This document shows, in pieces, positions 1 through 7,249 of a stretch of 64,000 nt of DNA (positions are counted from its first letter, which is position 1; each line of letters opens with the position of its first letter). This DNA comes from RPQJ01 sp963726665. Lineage in GTDB: Bacteria > Pseudomonadota > Gammaproteobacteria > Steroidobacterales > Steroidobacteraceae. The stretch is taken from contig CAVSDW010000019.1 in the NCBI GenBank assembly GCA_963726665.1, positions 1 through 64,000 on the forward strand, given 5' to 3'. Position numbers and translations under genes: made by a program. The notes beneath the pieces are model-generated. The model made no database searches. It was not told the DNA's origin and saw nothing but the letters and a program-made list of their open reading frames with translations.

Positions 1-145
1 GCTTGCCGAGAGCGGACGCCCAGGCCACCTGGTCAATCGCCGCCCGGAAGACCCCCCATGTCCGGCAGGCGCCCTGGCCCGCTTCCACTCTGCAGACTAC
101 CGCCGTGTGATAGATTTCGCGCCGGGAACGGGAGGGGGATTCGTC

Positions 146-964
146 ATGGCAAACACTGCTACGACGCTTGCCGAGGCAGCACCAGAGGCGCGATCGGGCA
201 AGTTGATCGCTCAGGCCGTCGATCGCTGGATCTACGTGTTCATGGCCGCGAGCTTCATCGCCTACACGCTGATCGGATTCGTTCCTGACTCGCTCGCAAA
301 GATTGCAGCAGTCGATGCCGGCCAGCGGCCTCCTTTCCCGATGGCGCTTCATGCGCACGCCATCCTCATGGGCGCGTTCCTGGTGCTGCTGCTCGCGCAG
401 GCCTGCCTGGCGGCGACTGGCCGCCTGCAGTATCACCGCACCCTCGGCATTGCCGCCTTCGTGCTCGGGCCGGCGCTCGTGATCGTGGGATTGATCCTCG
501 TTCCCACGATGTATCACCAGGTCTGGGACGCAGCGCAGTCCGCCCCGCCCGAGATCAAGCCAATGATCGAGCAGGGCCTGCGCGAGTTCGACAACATCAT
601 GCTGCTTCAGATACGGGTCGGCGTGCTCTTCCCGATCTTCCTCGGAATCGCCCTAGCTGCGCGCAAATCCAATCCGGGACTGCACAAGCGGATGATGTTC
701 CTCGCCGTCGCGATTGCCCTGCCCGCGGCGTTCGACCGGGTGTCATGGCTGCCGACTTCGCTGCCGGGCAGCGCACTGACGCCGGAGGTCTATACGATCC
801 TCGCCATCGCCCCGATGTTCATTTGGGACCTCGTGCGCACCGGCGCGGTGCACAGGGCCTACGTGATCTGGGCCCTGGTCAGCCTGCCGGTCGCCATCCT
901 GGTCCACACACTGTGGGACAGCGAATGGTGGCACGCAACAGCGCGTCAGCTGGTCGGCGTGTAG
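146..964 (+). CDS. Seven-helix integral membrane protein, unknown function
   Basis: This 272-aa protein is almost entirely hydrophobic, with about seven predicted membrane helices (roughly residues 28-48, 70-93, 105-128, 155-175, 183-200, 213-230 and 238-258). Histidines recur at helix ends (HAHAILM, YHRTL, LHKRMM, VHRAY), which is reminiscent of haem-binding or DUF2306-like membrane proteins, but I see no diagnostic motif. The ATG at 146 is preceded by a strong GGAGGGGG ribosome site. The same frame is open from 107, but that earlier start has no such signal. It stands alone on the plus strand with no obvious operon partner. Coding is secure; the function is not recognised. Confidence 0.75.
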   Translation: MANTATTLAEAAPEARSGKLIAQAVDRWIYVFMAASFIAYTLIGFVPDSLAKIAAVDAGQRPPFPMALHAHAILMGAFLVLLLAQACLAATGRLQYHRTLGIAAFVLGPALVIVGLILVPTMYHQVWDAAQSAPPEIKPMIEQGLREFDNIMLLQIRVGVLFPIFLGIALAARKSNPGLHKRMMFLAVAIALPAAFDRVSWLPTSLPGSALTPEVYTILAIAPMFIWDLVRTGAVHRAYVIWALVSLPVAILVHTLWDSEWWHATARQLVGV

Positions 965-1582
965 CGTCGGAAACGGCTACTGCTTTGCGTTGATCATCGC
1001 GACGGCCACTTCCGGATCGTATTGCATGGTCCGGATTGCCGCATCCGTGCAGCGGGGATGACGCCCCCGGCGCTACCCGCGCCCCATGATCGACCTCGGC
1101 AGCGAGCGGATTAGAGGTCCGCAGCTGGCCGATTTTACGACTACGCGAAGATCTGCTTTCCATAGGTAAAGGCGAGCGACCCCGGACCTGCGCCCGATAG
1201 CAGACCCTCAACGTGGAAAAGCGACCCATTGCCGCCTGTCGTGCCCCGACGAATCGGACGCTCGCGGACCTCGCGGTGCGACCCGTGAACAGTGAAATAT
1301 CAGGCCGGCTCAGGTGCTTGCCGATGACCTGGCGCGGGTCAGATTCCCGTAACCTGCTCCTGTCTTCTCCGGTAGTCGAGCCCACACGAACCCACGCCAA
1401 GCGACGTCCTTTGGCGTCCATGAGGGACATCCCGTCGCCGAACCTTTCTCCGACCGGAAATGCAGAATGCCCGGTAGCATGCTGGCCTCCGTGACTGTCG
1501 CGATCCGCGTGACGGCGTGGCCAGACGACCGACGGCCAATCGGCGGCGTGAAGCGTCCGACATTCGATCAGCAGAGGTGCTC
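965..1582. other. Long intergenic region with a possible 3' gene remnant
   Basis: This 0.6-kb stretch holds no convincing intact gene. Short open frames exist on both strands, but they have arginine/proline-rich shadow-like composition and no ribosome sites. On the minus strand, codons ending at a TAG at 977-979 read DAAIRTMQYDPEVAVAMINA followed by KQ, which has ordinary coding composition. It could be the last part of a decayed gene. I found no tRNA, terminator with a T-run or repeat here. Confidence 0.35.
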
Positions 1583-2563
1583 ATGAGGCGAGACGCGGCG
1601 ATCCGGCGGACCGTGGCGGTTCATGCGCCAGAACTGCGGGCCGAACTTGGCGAGAGGCGGGCGCTACGGTACGGCACTGATTCGGGTCTTGCGTCGGGCG
1701 TTGCGAGTCACGTCCGCGCAGCGTCCGCGCTTCGTCGTCTGGGATCGCGGCTGTTCATCGTCCAGGATGACGTGAATGCGTTGGCGGTGATGGATGCGTC
1801 GGGTTGCATCGAGCCTCTCTTGATGCCAGCCGGCACCGACGGCCGAAGATCGTTCGGCGACACGCTCGGCAACAAGCACTTGAAGATGGACCTGGAGGCC
1901 GCGGTCCAACTACCAGACGCGCGGCTCCTGGCGTTCGGATCAGGGTCCGCTCGGACGCGCGAGAGTATCGTCGTCGTCGAACCCGAGATTGGCCTGCGGG
2001 TGCGGCGCGCGCCGGGGCTGTATGCGCGGCTGCGTGAGCACTGCAAGGCTGCGGGTGCGGAACTCAACATCGAGGGCGCCGTGATACAGGGTCATCGCCT
2101 GCGGCTGTTCCAGCGCGGCAACGGCGCGCGTGATTCCTTCGGCCGGTCGGGCAGCATCGTGCTCGACCTCGAGCTCGCTCAGCTGCTGCGATGGCTGGCA
2201 GGTCGTGGCCCCGTTCCGAACGTCGTGGAGGTGCTGGAGGTCGATCTCGGCACGATCGACGGCGTGCCGTTCGGATTTACCGACGCGGCCGCGACGATTG
2301 GCGGCCGCATCGCCTTTCTCGCGTGTGCGGAAGATTCAGCGGACGTGCGCAGCGATGGACCGGTCCTCGGCTGCCGGTTTGGCTGGCTGGACGAGGCGGG
2401 TGCGCAAGTCGCGGACGTGACCGAGCCGGATGGGCGTGCGACCCGGCTGAAGCTCGAAGGAATCGAGCCCCGGCCCGGCGCACATGGGGTGTTCGATGTC
2501 GTGGCGGACATGGATCGACCGGACCAACCGGCATTGCTGGTCGAACTGCGGGTCAGCGGCTGA
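1583..2563 (+). CDS. Conserved hypothetical soluble protein
   Basis: The predicted protein is 326 aa with no signal peptide or membrane helix. It is rich in short beta-strand-like segments such as RLFIVQDDVNALAVMD, LLAFGSGSARTRESIVVVEP and GRIAFLACAEDS, spaced like the blades of a beta-propeller, but no catalytic motif is visible. I chose the ATG at 1583 because AGAGGTG precedes it; an in-frame GTG at 1517 would add 22 low-complexity, basic residues. UppP follows 46 bases downstream on the same strand, so the two may be co-transcribed. I do not recognise the family with certainty. Confidence 0.7.
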   Translation: MRRDAAIRRTVAVHAPELRAELGERRALRYGTDSGLASGVASHVRAASALRRLGSRLFIVQDDVNALAVMDASGCIEPLLMPAGTDGRRSFGDTLGNKHLKMDLEAAVQLPDARLLAFGSGSARTRESIVVVEPEIGLRVRRAPGLYARLREHCKAAGAELNIEGAVIQGHRLRLFQRGNGARDSFGRSGSIVLDLELAQLLRWLAGRGPVPNVVEVLEVDLGTIDGVPFGFTDAAATIGGRIAFLACAEDSADVRSDGPVLGCRFGWLDEAGAQVADVTEPDGRATRLKLEGIEPRPGAHGVFDVVADMDRPDQPALLVELRVSG

Positions 2564-2609
2564 CCGGATATGATGCGGGCTGTTCCCAGGTCTGAATCAC
2601 GGGCGGCGC

Positions 2610-3395
2610 ATGGAAAGTCTGCTGCAGGTCGTGCTGCTCGGCATCATCGAGGGCATCACTGAGTTCCTGCCGATCTCGAGCACGGGACATCTGCTGATCG
2701 CAGAGCACTGGCTCGGCCGGCGTTCGGATCTCTTCAACGTCGCGATTCAGGCCGGCGCGATCCTTGCGGTCGTGGCCATCTACTGGCGACGGCTTTGGGA
2801 CCTTGCGGTGCACTTCTCTAGGACCGAGAACCGCAGCTACGTCCTCAAGCTCACCACTGCAGTTGCAGTTACGGTGGTCGGCGGCTTGGTCGCCAAGCAG
2901 ATGGGCCTCGAACTGCCGGATACGGTCGCGCCCGTCGCGTGGGCGCTGGTTCTCGGCGGATTGGCGATCTTTGCGATCGAGGCCTACGCCAGGCGCCAGA
3001 CGTCGAACGACGTGCTGACGTGGAAGGTCGCGCTCTGGGTCGGCATCGGTCAGATCCTCGCTGCCGTGTTTCCGGGCACCTCACGTTCCGCGGCGACGAT
3101 CTTTGCGGCGATGCTCGCCGGTATGACATCGCGGCCGGCGGCGGCGGAGTTCTCGTTCCTGGTCGGCATCCCGACGATGTTCGCGGCAACGGCCTACGAG
3201 GCCTTCCATCTGTATCGATCGGGTCACGTTGTCGACGAGAATTGGATCGAGCTCGGTATCGGCTTTTTCGTCTCCGCGGTGGTCGCCTTCGTCGCGGTCA
3301 AGTGGCTGTTGCGATACGTGCAGACACACAGCTTCACGCCCTTTGGCTGGTACCGCATCGCGCTCGGGCTGCTGCTGCTCGCAACCGTCGACTGA
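2610..3395 (+). CDS. uppP: Undecaprenyl-diphosphatase UppP (BacA)
   Basis: This inner-membrane enzyme dephosphorylates undecaprenyl diphosphate to recycle the lipid carrier for peptidoglycan and other envelope polymers. The 261-aa length is normal for the family. The N-terminal signature GIIEGITEFLPISSTGHL (residues 10-27) carries the acidic residues of the first active-site motif, and FPGTSRSAAT (about 154-163) is the second, with the catalytic serine and arginine. About eight hydrophobic helices follow the family layout. BacA overproduction gives bacitracin resistance in other bacteria. The gene starts at ATG 2610 and ends 32 bases before the next, truncated gene. Confidence 0.95.
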   Translation: MESLLQVVLLGIIEGITEFLPISSTGHLLIAEHWLGRRSDLFNVAIQAGAILAVVAIYWRRLWDLAVHFSRTENRSYVLKLTTAVAVTVVGGLVAKQMGLELPDTVAPVAWALVLGGLAIFAIEAYARRQTSNDVLTWKVALWVGIGQILAAVFPGTSRSAATIFAAMLAGMTSRPAAAEFSFLVGIPTMFAATAYEAFHLYRSGHVVDENWIELGIGFFVSAVVAFVAVKWLLRYVQTHSFTPFGWYRIALGLLLLATVD

Positions 3396-3427
3396 ACCGC
3401 CGTGCCGGGTGGCCGTACGCCGGATTG

Positions 3428-3748
3428 ATGCCCCGTCTCGAACGCTTTGCATTCGTGCGCGACCCTGCGACGCGCTGGGACATCCTCGCGTTGGTGCTGG
3501 TCATCGGCCTGATTGCGGTCCCCTGGGAGGGGAGTCGCAGCCTCCTTGAGCCGCTCTCCCAGCTCAAGGCGACTCCGCAGTCGCTCGATCCGTCGCACCT
3601 GCCCGAGTATGCAACGCGGACCACCTTGCGCATGCTTGCCGCCTTGGGCGTATCACTGCTCTTCACATTCACCTACGCGACCTGGGCGGCCAAGAGCGAA
3701 CGGGCCGGCAAGCTGCTGGTGCCCTTGCCTGTGATGCTGTCGATCGCC
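3428..3748 (+). pseudogene. Truncated ABC transporter permease (NitT/TauT-like), N-terminal fragment
   Basis: From ATG 3428 the frame encodes about 105 residues resembling the N-terminus of the large anion-type ABC permeases (nitrate/sulfonate/taurine class, duplicated permease). It begins MPRLERFAFVRDPATRWDI, has one hydrophobic helix, then a DPSHLPEYATRTTLRMLAA segment and a second helix (LLFTFTYATWAAK). After KLLVPL, where the family continues with the permease core, similarity stops. The frame then runs antisense through the neighbouring minus-strand lipoprotein gene, whose stop codon is at 3749-3751. About four fifths of the permease is missing, along with any ATPase or binding-protein partner. 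Either a deletion or a misassembly joined these two loci. Confidence 0.6.
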
Positions 3749-4363
3749 TCAGGGTTTCGTCGTCGCGGACGCCGCCACCTGCCTCGCCGCCTCGCCCACC
3801 GCCTGGTTCGCCGCCTGCTCGAAGGCTGCCACCACCGCAGTGCGGTCGTTGCGTGCGGCGGGAACTGAAGCGGCGGAGCCGAAACTCGCCGCACGTTGGC
3901 CACTGCGCGCGTTGACGACATTCACGCTGAACTCGACCACGACGGTGGGCGGTGCATCCACGTTCGAGTAGTCGGCCTCGAAGTGCACGACCTCCACGTC
4001 GACCAGCAGTTCCGCCGGCACGCGGCTCGGCGACGCGACCGCGGTCGCGAAATGCGCCTCCGCCGTGAGGGCACCGACCAGGAGTTGCTGCAGGACCTGC
4101 GGAGCGGGATCGGCCCAGCGCGCGTCCGCCAGATAGTCGAAGCCGTGGCCTGGCTTCGTGACGGCGATGCGATCCGTGTCCAGCGACGACGGCGCACGAG
4201 GCCGCAGGACGGCGACGGCGAGTGGCAACACCGTGCCGCCGGGCTCAGCCGCGGGACCTTCGAGCCGGTAGAGGTCGGGGGCTTTCGCATCGGAGCGCAG
4301 CGCGCCCCCGACGCAGGCCGTACAGAGGCACGCCGCCGCCAGCAGTGTCGCGATGCGTCTCAC
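3749..4363 (-). CDS. ABC-transport auxiliary lipoprotein, PqiC-like
   Basis: The 204-aa product has a lipoprotein signal peptide ending in LCTAC (lipid-anchored Cys about residue 17). The mature part resembles the ABC-type transport auxiliary family (PqiC/YmbA-like), including a FDYLADARWADPAPQVLQQLLV segment. Such outer-membrane lipoproteins work with MCE proteins in phospholipid transport. The GTG start overlaps the MlaD stop by four bases (GTGA), so it is the last gene of the operon and translationally coupled. Position and family together support a role at the outer-membrane end of the MCE pathway. Confidence 0.8.
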   Translation of the reverse strand: MRRIATLLAAACLCTACVGGALRSDAKAPDLYRLEGPAAEPGGTVLPLAVAVLRPRAPSSLDTDRIAVTKPGHGFDYLADARWADPAPQVLQQLLVGALTAEAHFATAVASPSRVPAELLVDVEVVHFEADYSNVDAPPTVVVEFSVNVVNARSGQRAASFGSAASVPAARNDRTAVVAAFEQAANQAVGEAARQVAASATTKP

Positions 4364-5295
4364 GGTGGGATCTCCAGTCCTGATTCCTTGCGCTCGATGA
4401 GCAGCCCGGACGGGTTGTCGCGCAGGTTGCGCGCCAGCGCGCGCATCTCCTCGCTCGTCGCGCGCAGGTCGATGATGAGCTGCTGCAGGTCGCCGACACC
4501 GCTGCCCGCAAACTGCGCGAGCGTGCCCTCGTTGGTCGACACGATCCGCTCGAGGCTGTCGGCCGTTCGCGCGAGCTTCTCAAAGGTGGCGCTCGTGCCA
4601 GCGAGTGTCGCGTCGAGCTGCGGCCCGGCGCGGGACGCGATGCCGCGCAGGCTGGTCGCGAGATCCTTCACCTCCTTCGAGGCGCCGCGCAGCTCGGTCG
4701 CGAGCGCTGCCGCCTCGCGAGTGACGGTCGGCAGGTCTCGCGACGCCGCCTCCACGTTCTTCAGCGATTCCGATACTGCCGAGAGATTCTCGTCCGCCAG
4801 CAGCCGCTCCAGACGCTCGGCCACGGACGCCGCATGTCCCATCAGGTCGGGCAGTTTCGCGAGGAACCGCTCGATGTCGCCCTGCCGGGACGAAATGACG
4901 TCGAATTTCTCGCCCTTCGCGAGTGGCTTGGCCGGATCCCCGGCGGGATTCTTCTGCAGGTCGATGTACAGGAGTCCGGTGAGGCCGAGCAGCCCCAGCC
5001 GGGCCTCGGTGGCACCCGATATCGGCGCCTCCGAATCCACGTCCACCAGCACCTTCACGCGCCCGGGGTGGTCCCGGTCGAGCGCCAGCTTCTCGACGCG
5101 CCCCACGTCGACGCCGAGGTAGCGCACCGGGCTGCCGTGCGAAAGGCCGCTCACCGAGCCGTCGAAGAAGATCTCGTAACGGACGTACTCGCGCCGGTCG
5201 CCGTGTCCCGAGTACCAGAGCACGAACACGACGGAGGCTACGATCGCGAGCAGCGCGAATGCGGCCACGGCCACGTACTTTGCGTCACGCTCCAT
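4360..5295 (-). CDS. MlaD/MCE-family lipid-binding protein
   Basis: This 311-aa protein has one N-terminal membrane anchor (about residues 8-29). The MCE domain follows (about 39-115: YEIFFDGSVSGLSHGSPVRY, GVDVGRV, TGLLYIDLQ). A long helical tail with repeated LA/LR heptads (about 130-300) looks like the coiled coil that forms a hexameric tunnel in related proteins. It is expected to sit in the periplasm on the MlaE/MlaF complex and pass phospholipids across the periplasm. The ATG at 5295 lies inside the end of the ATPase gene (11-base overlap). The open frame extends upstream, but that part is antisense-like and basic. Confidence 0.88.
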   Translation of the reverse strand: MERDAKYVAVAAFALLAIVASVVFVLWYSGHGDRREYVRYEIFFDGSVSGLSHGSPVRYLGVDVGRVEKLALDRDHPGRVKVLVDVDSEAPISGATEARLGLLGLTGLLYIDLQKNPAGDPAKPLAKGEKFDVISSRQGDIERFLAKLPDLMGHAASVAERLERLLADENLSAVSESLKNVEAASRDLPTVTREAAALATELRGASKEVKDLATSLRGIASRAGPQLDATLAGTSATFEKLARTADSLERIVSTNEGTLAQFAGSGVGDLQQLIIDLRATSEEMRALARNLRDNPSGLLIERKESGLEIPP

Positions 5296-6061
5296 CGCGG
5301 GGCTCCATCTGCAGCAGCGCCGCCTGGCCGCGGGCGCCATGGAAGTACTGGCGGATCCAGGGATGGTCGTTCGCGACGATGCCTTCAAGCGTGTCCACGA
5401 TGACCTTGCCGTCCACGAGCACCGCGACACGGTCGCATGTCCGCGCGAGGGTGTCCAGATCGTGGGTGACCATCACGACGGTCAGGCCGAGCGCCTCACG
5501 CAGGTACAGGACCAGCGCGTCGAAGGCGGCCGCCGCGATCGGGTCGAGCCCGGCGGTGGGCTCGTCGAGGAAGAGGAGCTTGGGGTCGAGGGCAAGCGCC
5601 CGGGCGAGCGCCGCCCGCTTGATCATCCCGCCGGAGAGCTGCGCCGGGAACTTGGCCGCCGATTCGAGCGGCAGCCCCACCATGCGCAGTCGCAGCTCGA
5701 CCAGGTTCGCGAGGGTGGCGGGGGCGAGGTTCATCGCCTCCACCACGGGCAGCGCGACGTTTTCCGACACCGTGAGCGAGCTGAAGAGTGCGCCGTGCTG
5801 GAAGGTCACGCCGTAGCGCCTCTTGATGTCCCGCAGTTCCGTGTCGCCCATCGCCGTGATCTCGCGGCCCTCGATGCAGACCGTCCCCGCGTCGGGGCGG
5901 CGCAGGCCGAGCAGGGTCTTCAACAGCACCGACTTGCCGCTGCCCGAGCCGCCGACGATGCCGAACACTTCGCCCGCGTGCACGTCGAAGTCGACGCCGT
6001 CGTGCACGACCTGCGTGCCGAACCTGTTCACGATACCCCTGGCGGAGACGACGGTTTGCAC
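5285..6061 (-). CDS. MlaF-type ABC transporter ATPase
   Basis: The 258-aa ATPase has all catalytic motifs: Walker A GGSGSGKSVLLKTL (about residues 38-51), a Q-loop TFQHG, signature LSGGMIKRAALARAL, Walker B LLFLDEPTAGLD and the switch histidine in VMVTHDLDTL. It powers the MlaE permease in phospholipid trafficking. The GTG at 6061 is the start that fits the family N-terminus (QTVVSARGIVNRFG) and lies 8 bases after the MlaE stop. The frame stays open upstream for about 3 kb only as an antisense artefact of high GC. The gene overlaps MlaD by 11 bases. Confidence 0.9.
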   Translation of the reverse strand: MQTVVSARGIVNRFGTQVVHDGVDFDVHAGEVFGIVGGSGSGKSVLLKTLLGLRRPDAGTVCIEGREITAMGDTELRDIKRRYGVTFQHGALFSSLTVSENVALPVVEAMNLAPATLANLVELRLRMVGLPLESAAKFPAQLSGGMIKRAALARALALDPKLLFLDEPTAGLDPIAAAAFDALVLYLREALGLTVVMVTHDLDTLARTCDRVAVLVDGKVIVDTLEGIVANDHPWIRQYFHGARGQAALLQMEPRDGA

Positions 6062-6069
6062 GGGCAGCC

Positions 6070-7212
6070 TCAGAAGTCGATTTTCAGGAACAGGACCGCG
6101 AACAGAGCATCCACGAGGATGACGAGAAAGATGGACTGCACTACCGCCACCGTCGTGAGACGGCCGAGTTCGCGCGAGGACTCGCGCACCTGCAGGCCGC
6201 GCAGCGTCCCGGTCAGCCCGATGACGAGGCCGAACGCCGGCGCCTTGACGAGGCCCGCCCAGAACGTCGTGTCGGAGATCGCTTCGTCGAGTCGCGCGAC
6301 GAACTGCGGCCACGAGAGGTCGAAGAGATAGCGCGTGAGCACGGCGCCACCCATGAGGCCCATGGCATCTGCGACGATGGTCAGCAGCGGCATCGCGATC
6401 ACGAGACCGACCACGCGCGGCAGCACCAGCAGCTCGAGCGGGTTCAACCCCATGGACTCCAGCGCGTCGACCTCGTCGTTCAGCTTCATGACGCCGAGTT
6501 CGGCCGCGTAGGCGCTGCCGGTGCGCCCGGCCACCATGATCGCCGTGAGCAGCACGCCGAGCTCGCGCAGCACACCGATCGCCACCAGGTCGACGGTGTA
6601 GATCTCCGCCCCGAACGGCCGCAACTGCTGCGCTCCGATGTAGGCGGCGATGACGCTGATCAGGAAGGCGATCACCGCGACCACCGGTATGGCGCGCACG
6701 CCGGTCTCGTAGACGTGCCGCACGACCGAGGGCACGCGCAGCCCCTCGAGCCTGGACCAGCGCGTGCCGGCGGTGGTGATCAGCTGCCCGCCGAACACGA
6801 GCGCGTCGTACCAGGTCCTCGCGCGGACCTCGAGTCCCCGCCCGACGTCCGCGAGCCACCGCATCGGGGCGGAGCCGGTCCGCGTGGACACGACCGACGG
6901 CTCGCCCGCCGCGAGACCGTCGAGGTAGGCGAAATGCGCCGGTGTCTTGCCCTCGACGGTGACGCTCGTCCCGCGCGCTGCGAGTGCCGCGATCGCGCGG
7001 TGCAGCAGCCACGCGGGCCCGATGTCGAACGCGCCTGCCCCGGTGAGGTCGAGCGTGAGCCGGGGCGGCGCGGCGGCGCCGACCGCGCGGAGGCGCGATT
7101 CCAGCTCCGGGAGGTCGTCCATGCGGCATTCGCCCTCGAGGCGGAGGCGATCGCACGCGTCGCTTGGAGTGGCCTGGAAGTTCAATTGCTGCTCGTGAAC
7201 CGGCGCCGTCAT
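6070..7212 (-). CDS. MlaE-type ABC permease with N-terminal STAS domain
   Basis: The 380-aa protein is longer than a typical MlaE of about 260 aa. Residues 1-110 look like a STAS domain (LEGECRMDDLPELESRL, LTLDLTGAGAFDIG), the role played by separate MlaB in Escherichia coli. The rest is the membrane permease, with the family hallmark LGVLLTAIMVAGRTGSAYAAELG and KLNDEVDALESMGLNP. It is the first gene of the minus-strand operon MlaE, MlaF, MlaD, PqiC-like lipoprotein. No MlaC-type periplasmic shuttle is present. Transcription diverges from the antiporter gene across only 37 bases. Confidence 0.9.
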   Translation of the reverse strand: MTAPVHEQQLNFQATPSDACDRLRLEGECRMDDLPELESRLRAVGAAAPPRLTLDLTGAGAFDIGPAWLLHRAIAALAARGTSVTVEGKTPAHFAYLDGLAAGEPSVVSTRTGSAPMRWLADVGRGLEVRARTWYDALVFGGQLITTAGTRWSRLEGLRVPSVVRHVYETGVRAIPVVAVIAFLISVIAAYIGAQQLRPFGAEIYTVDLVAIGVLRELGVLLTAIMVAGRTGSAYAAELGVMKLNDEVDALESMGLNPLELLVLPRVVGLVIAMPLLTIVADAMGLMGGAVLTRYLFDLSWPQFVARLDEAISDTTFWAGLVKAPAFGLVIGLTGTLRGLQVRESSRELGRLTTVAVVQSIFLVILVDALFAVLFLKIDF

Positions 7213-7249
7213 TGAATGCTAGCATCGGTCGGCGGAGGTGGTGAGGACG

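Noticed and set aside
1290..1400. tRNA-like GGGTCAGATTCCC stretch
   Set aside because: The loop does not follow the TTCRANN T-arm rule and no acceptor stem or anticodon arm can be built around it.
2610..3395. Apparent Gly-to-Ala change in the UppP PGTSRS motif
   Set aside because: The motif is PGxSRSxxT; the residue after the second serine is variable, so PGTSRSAAT is normal.
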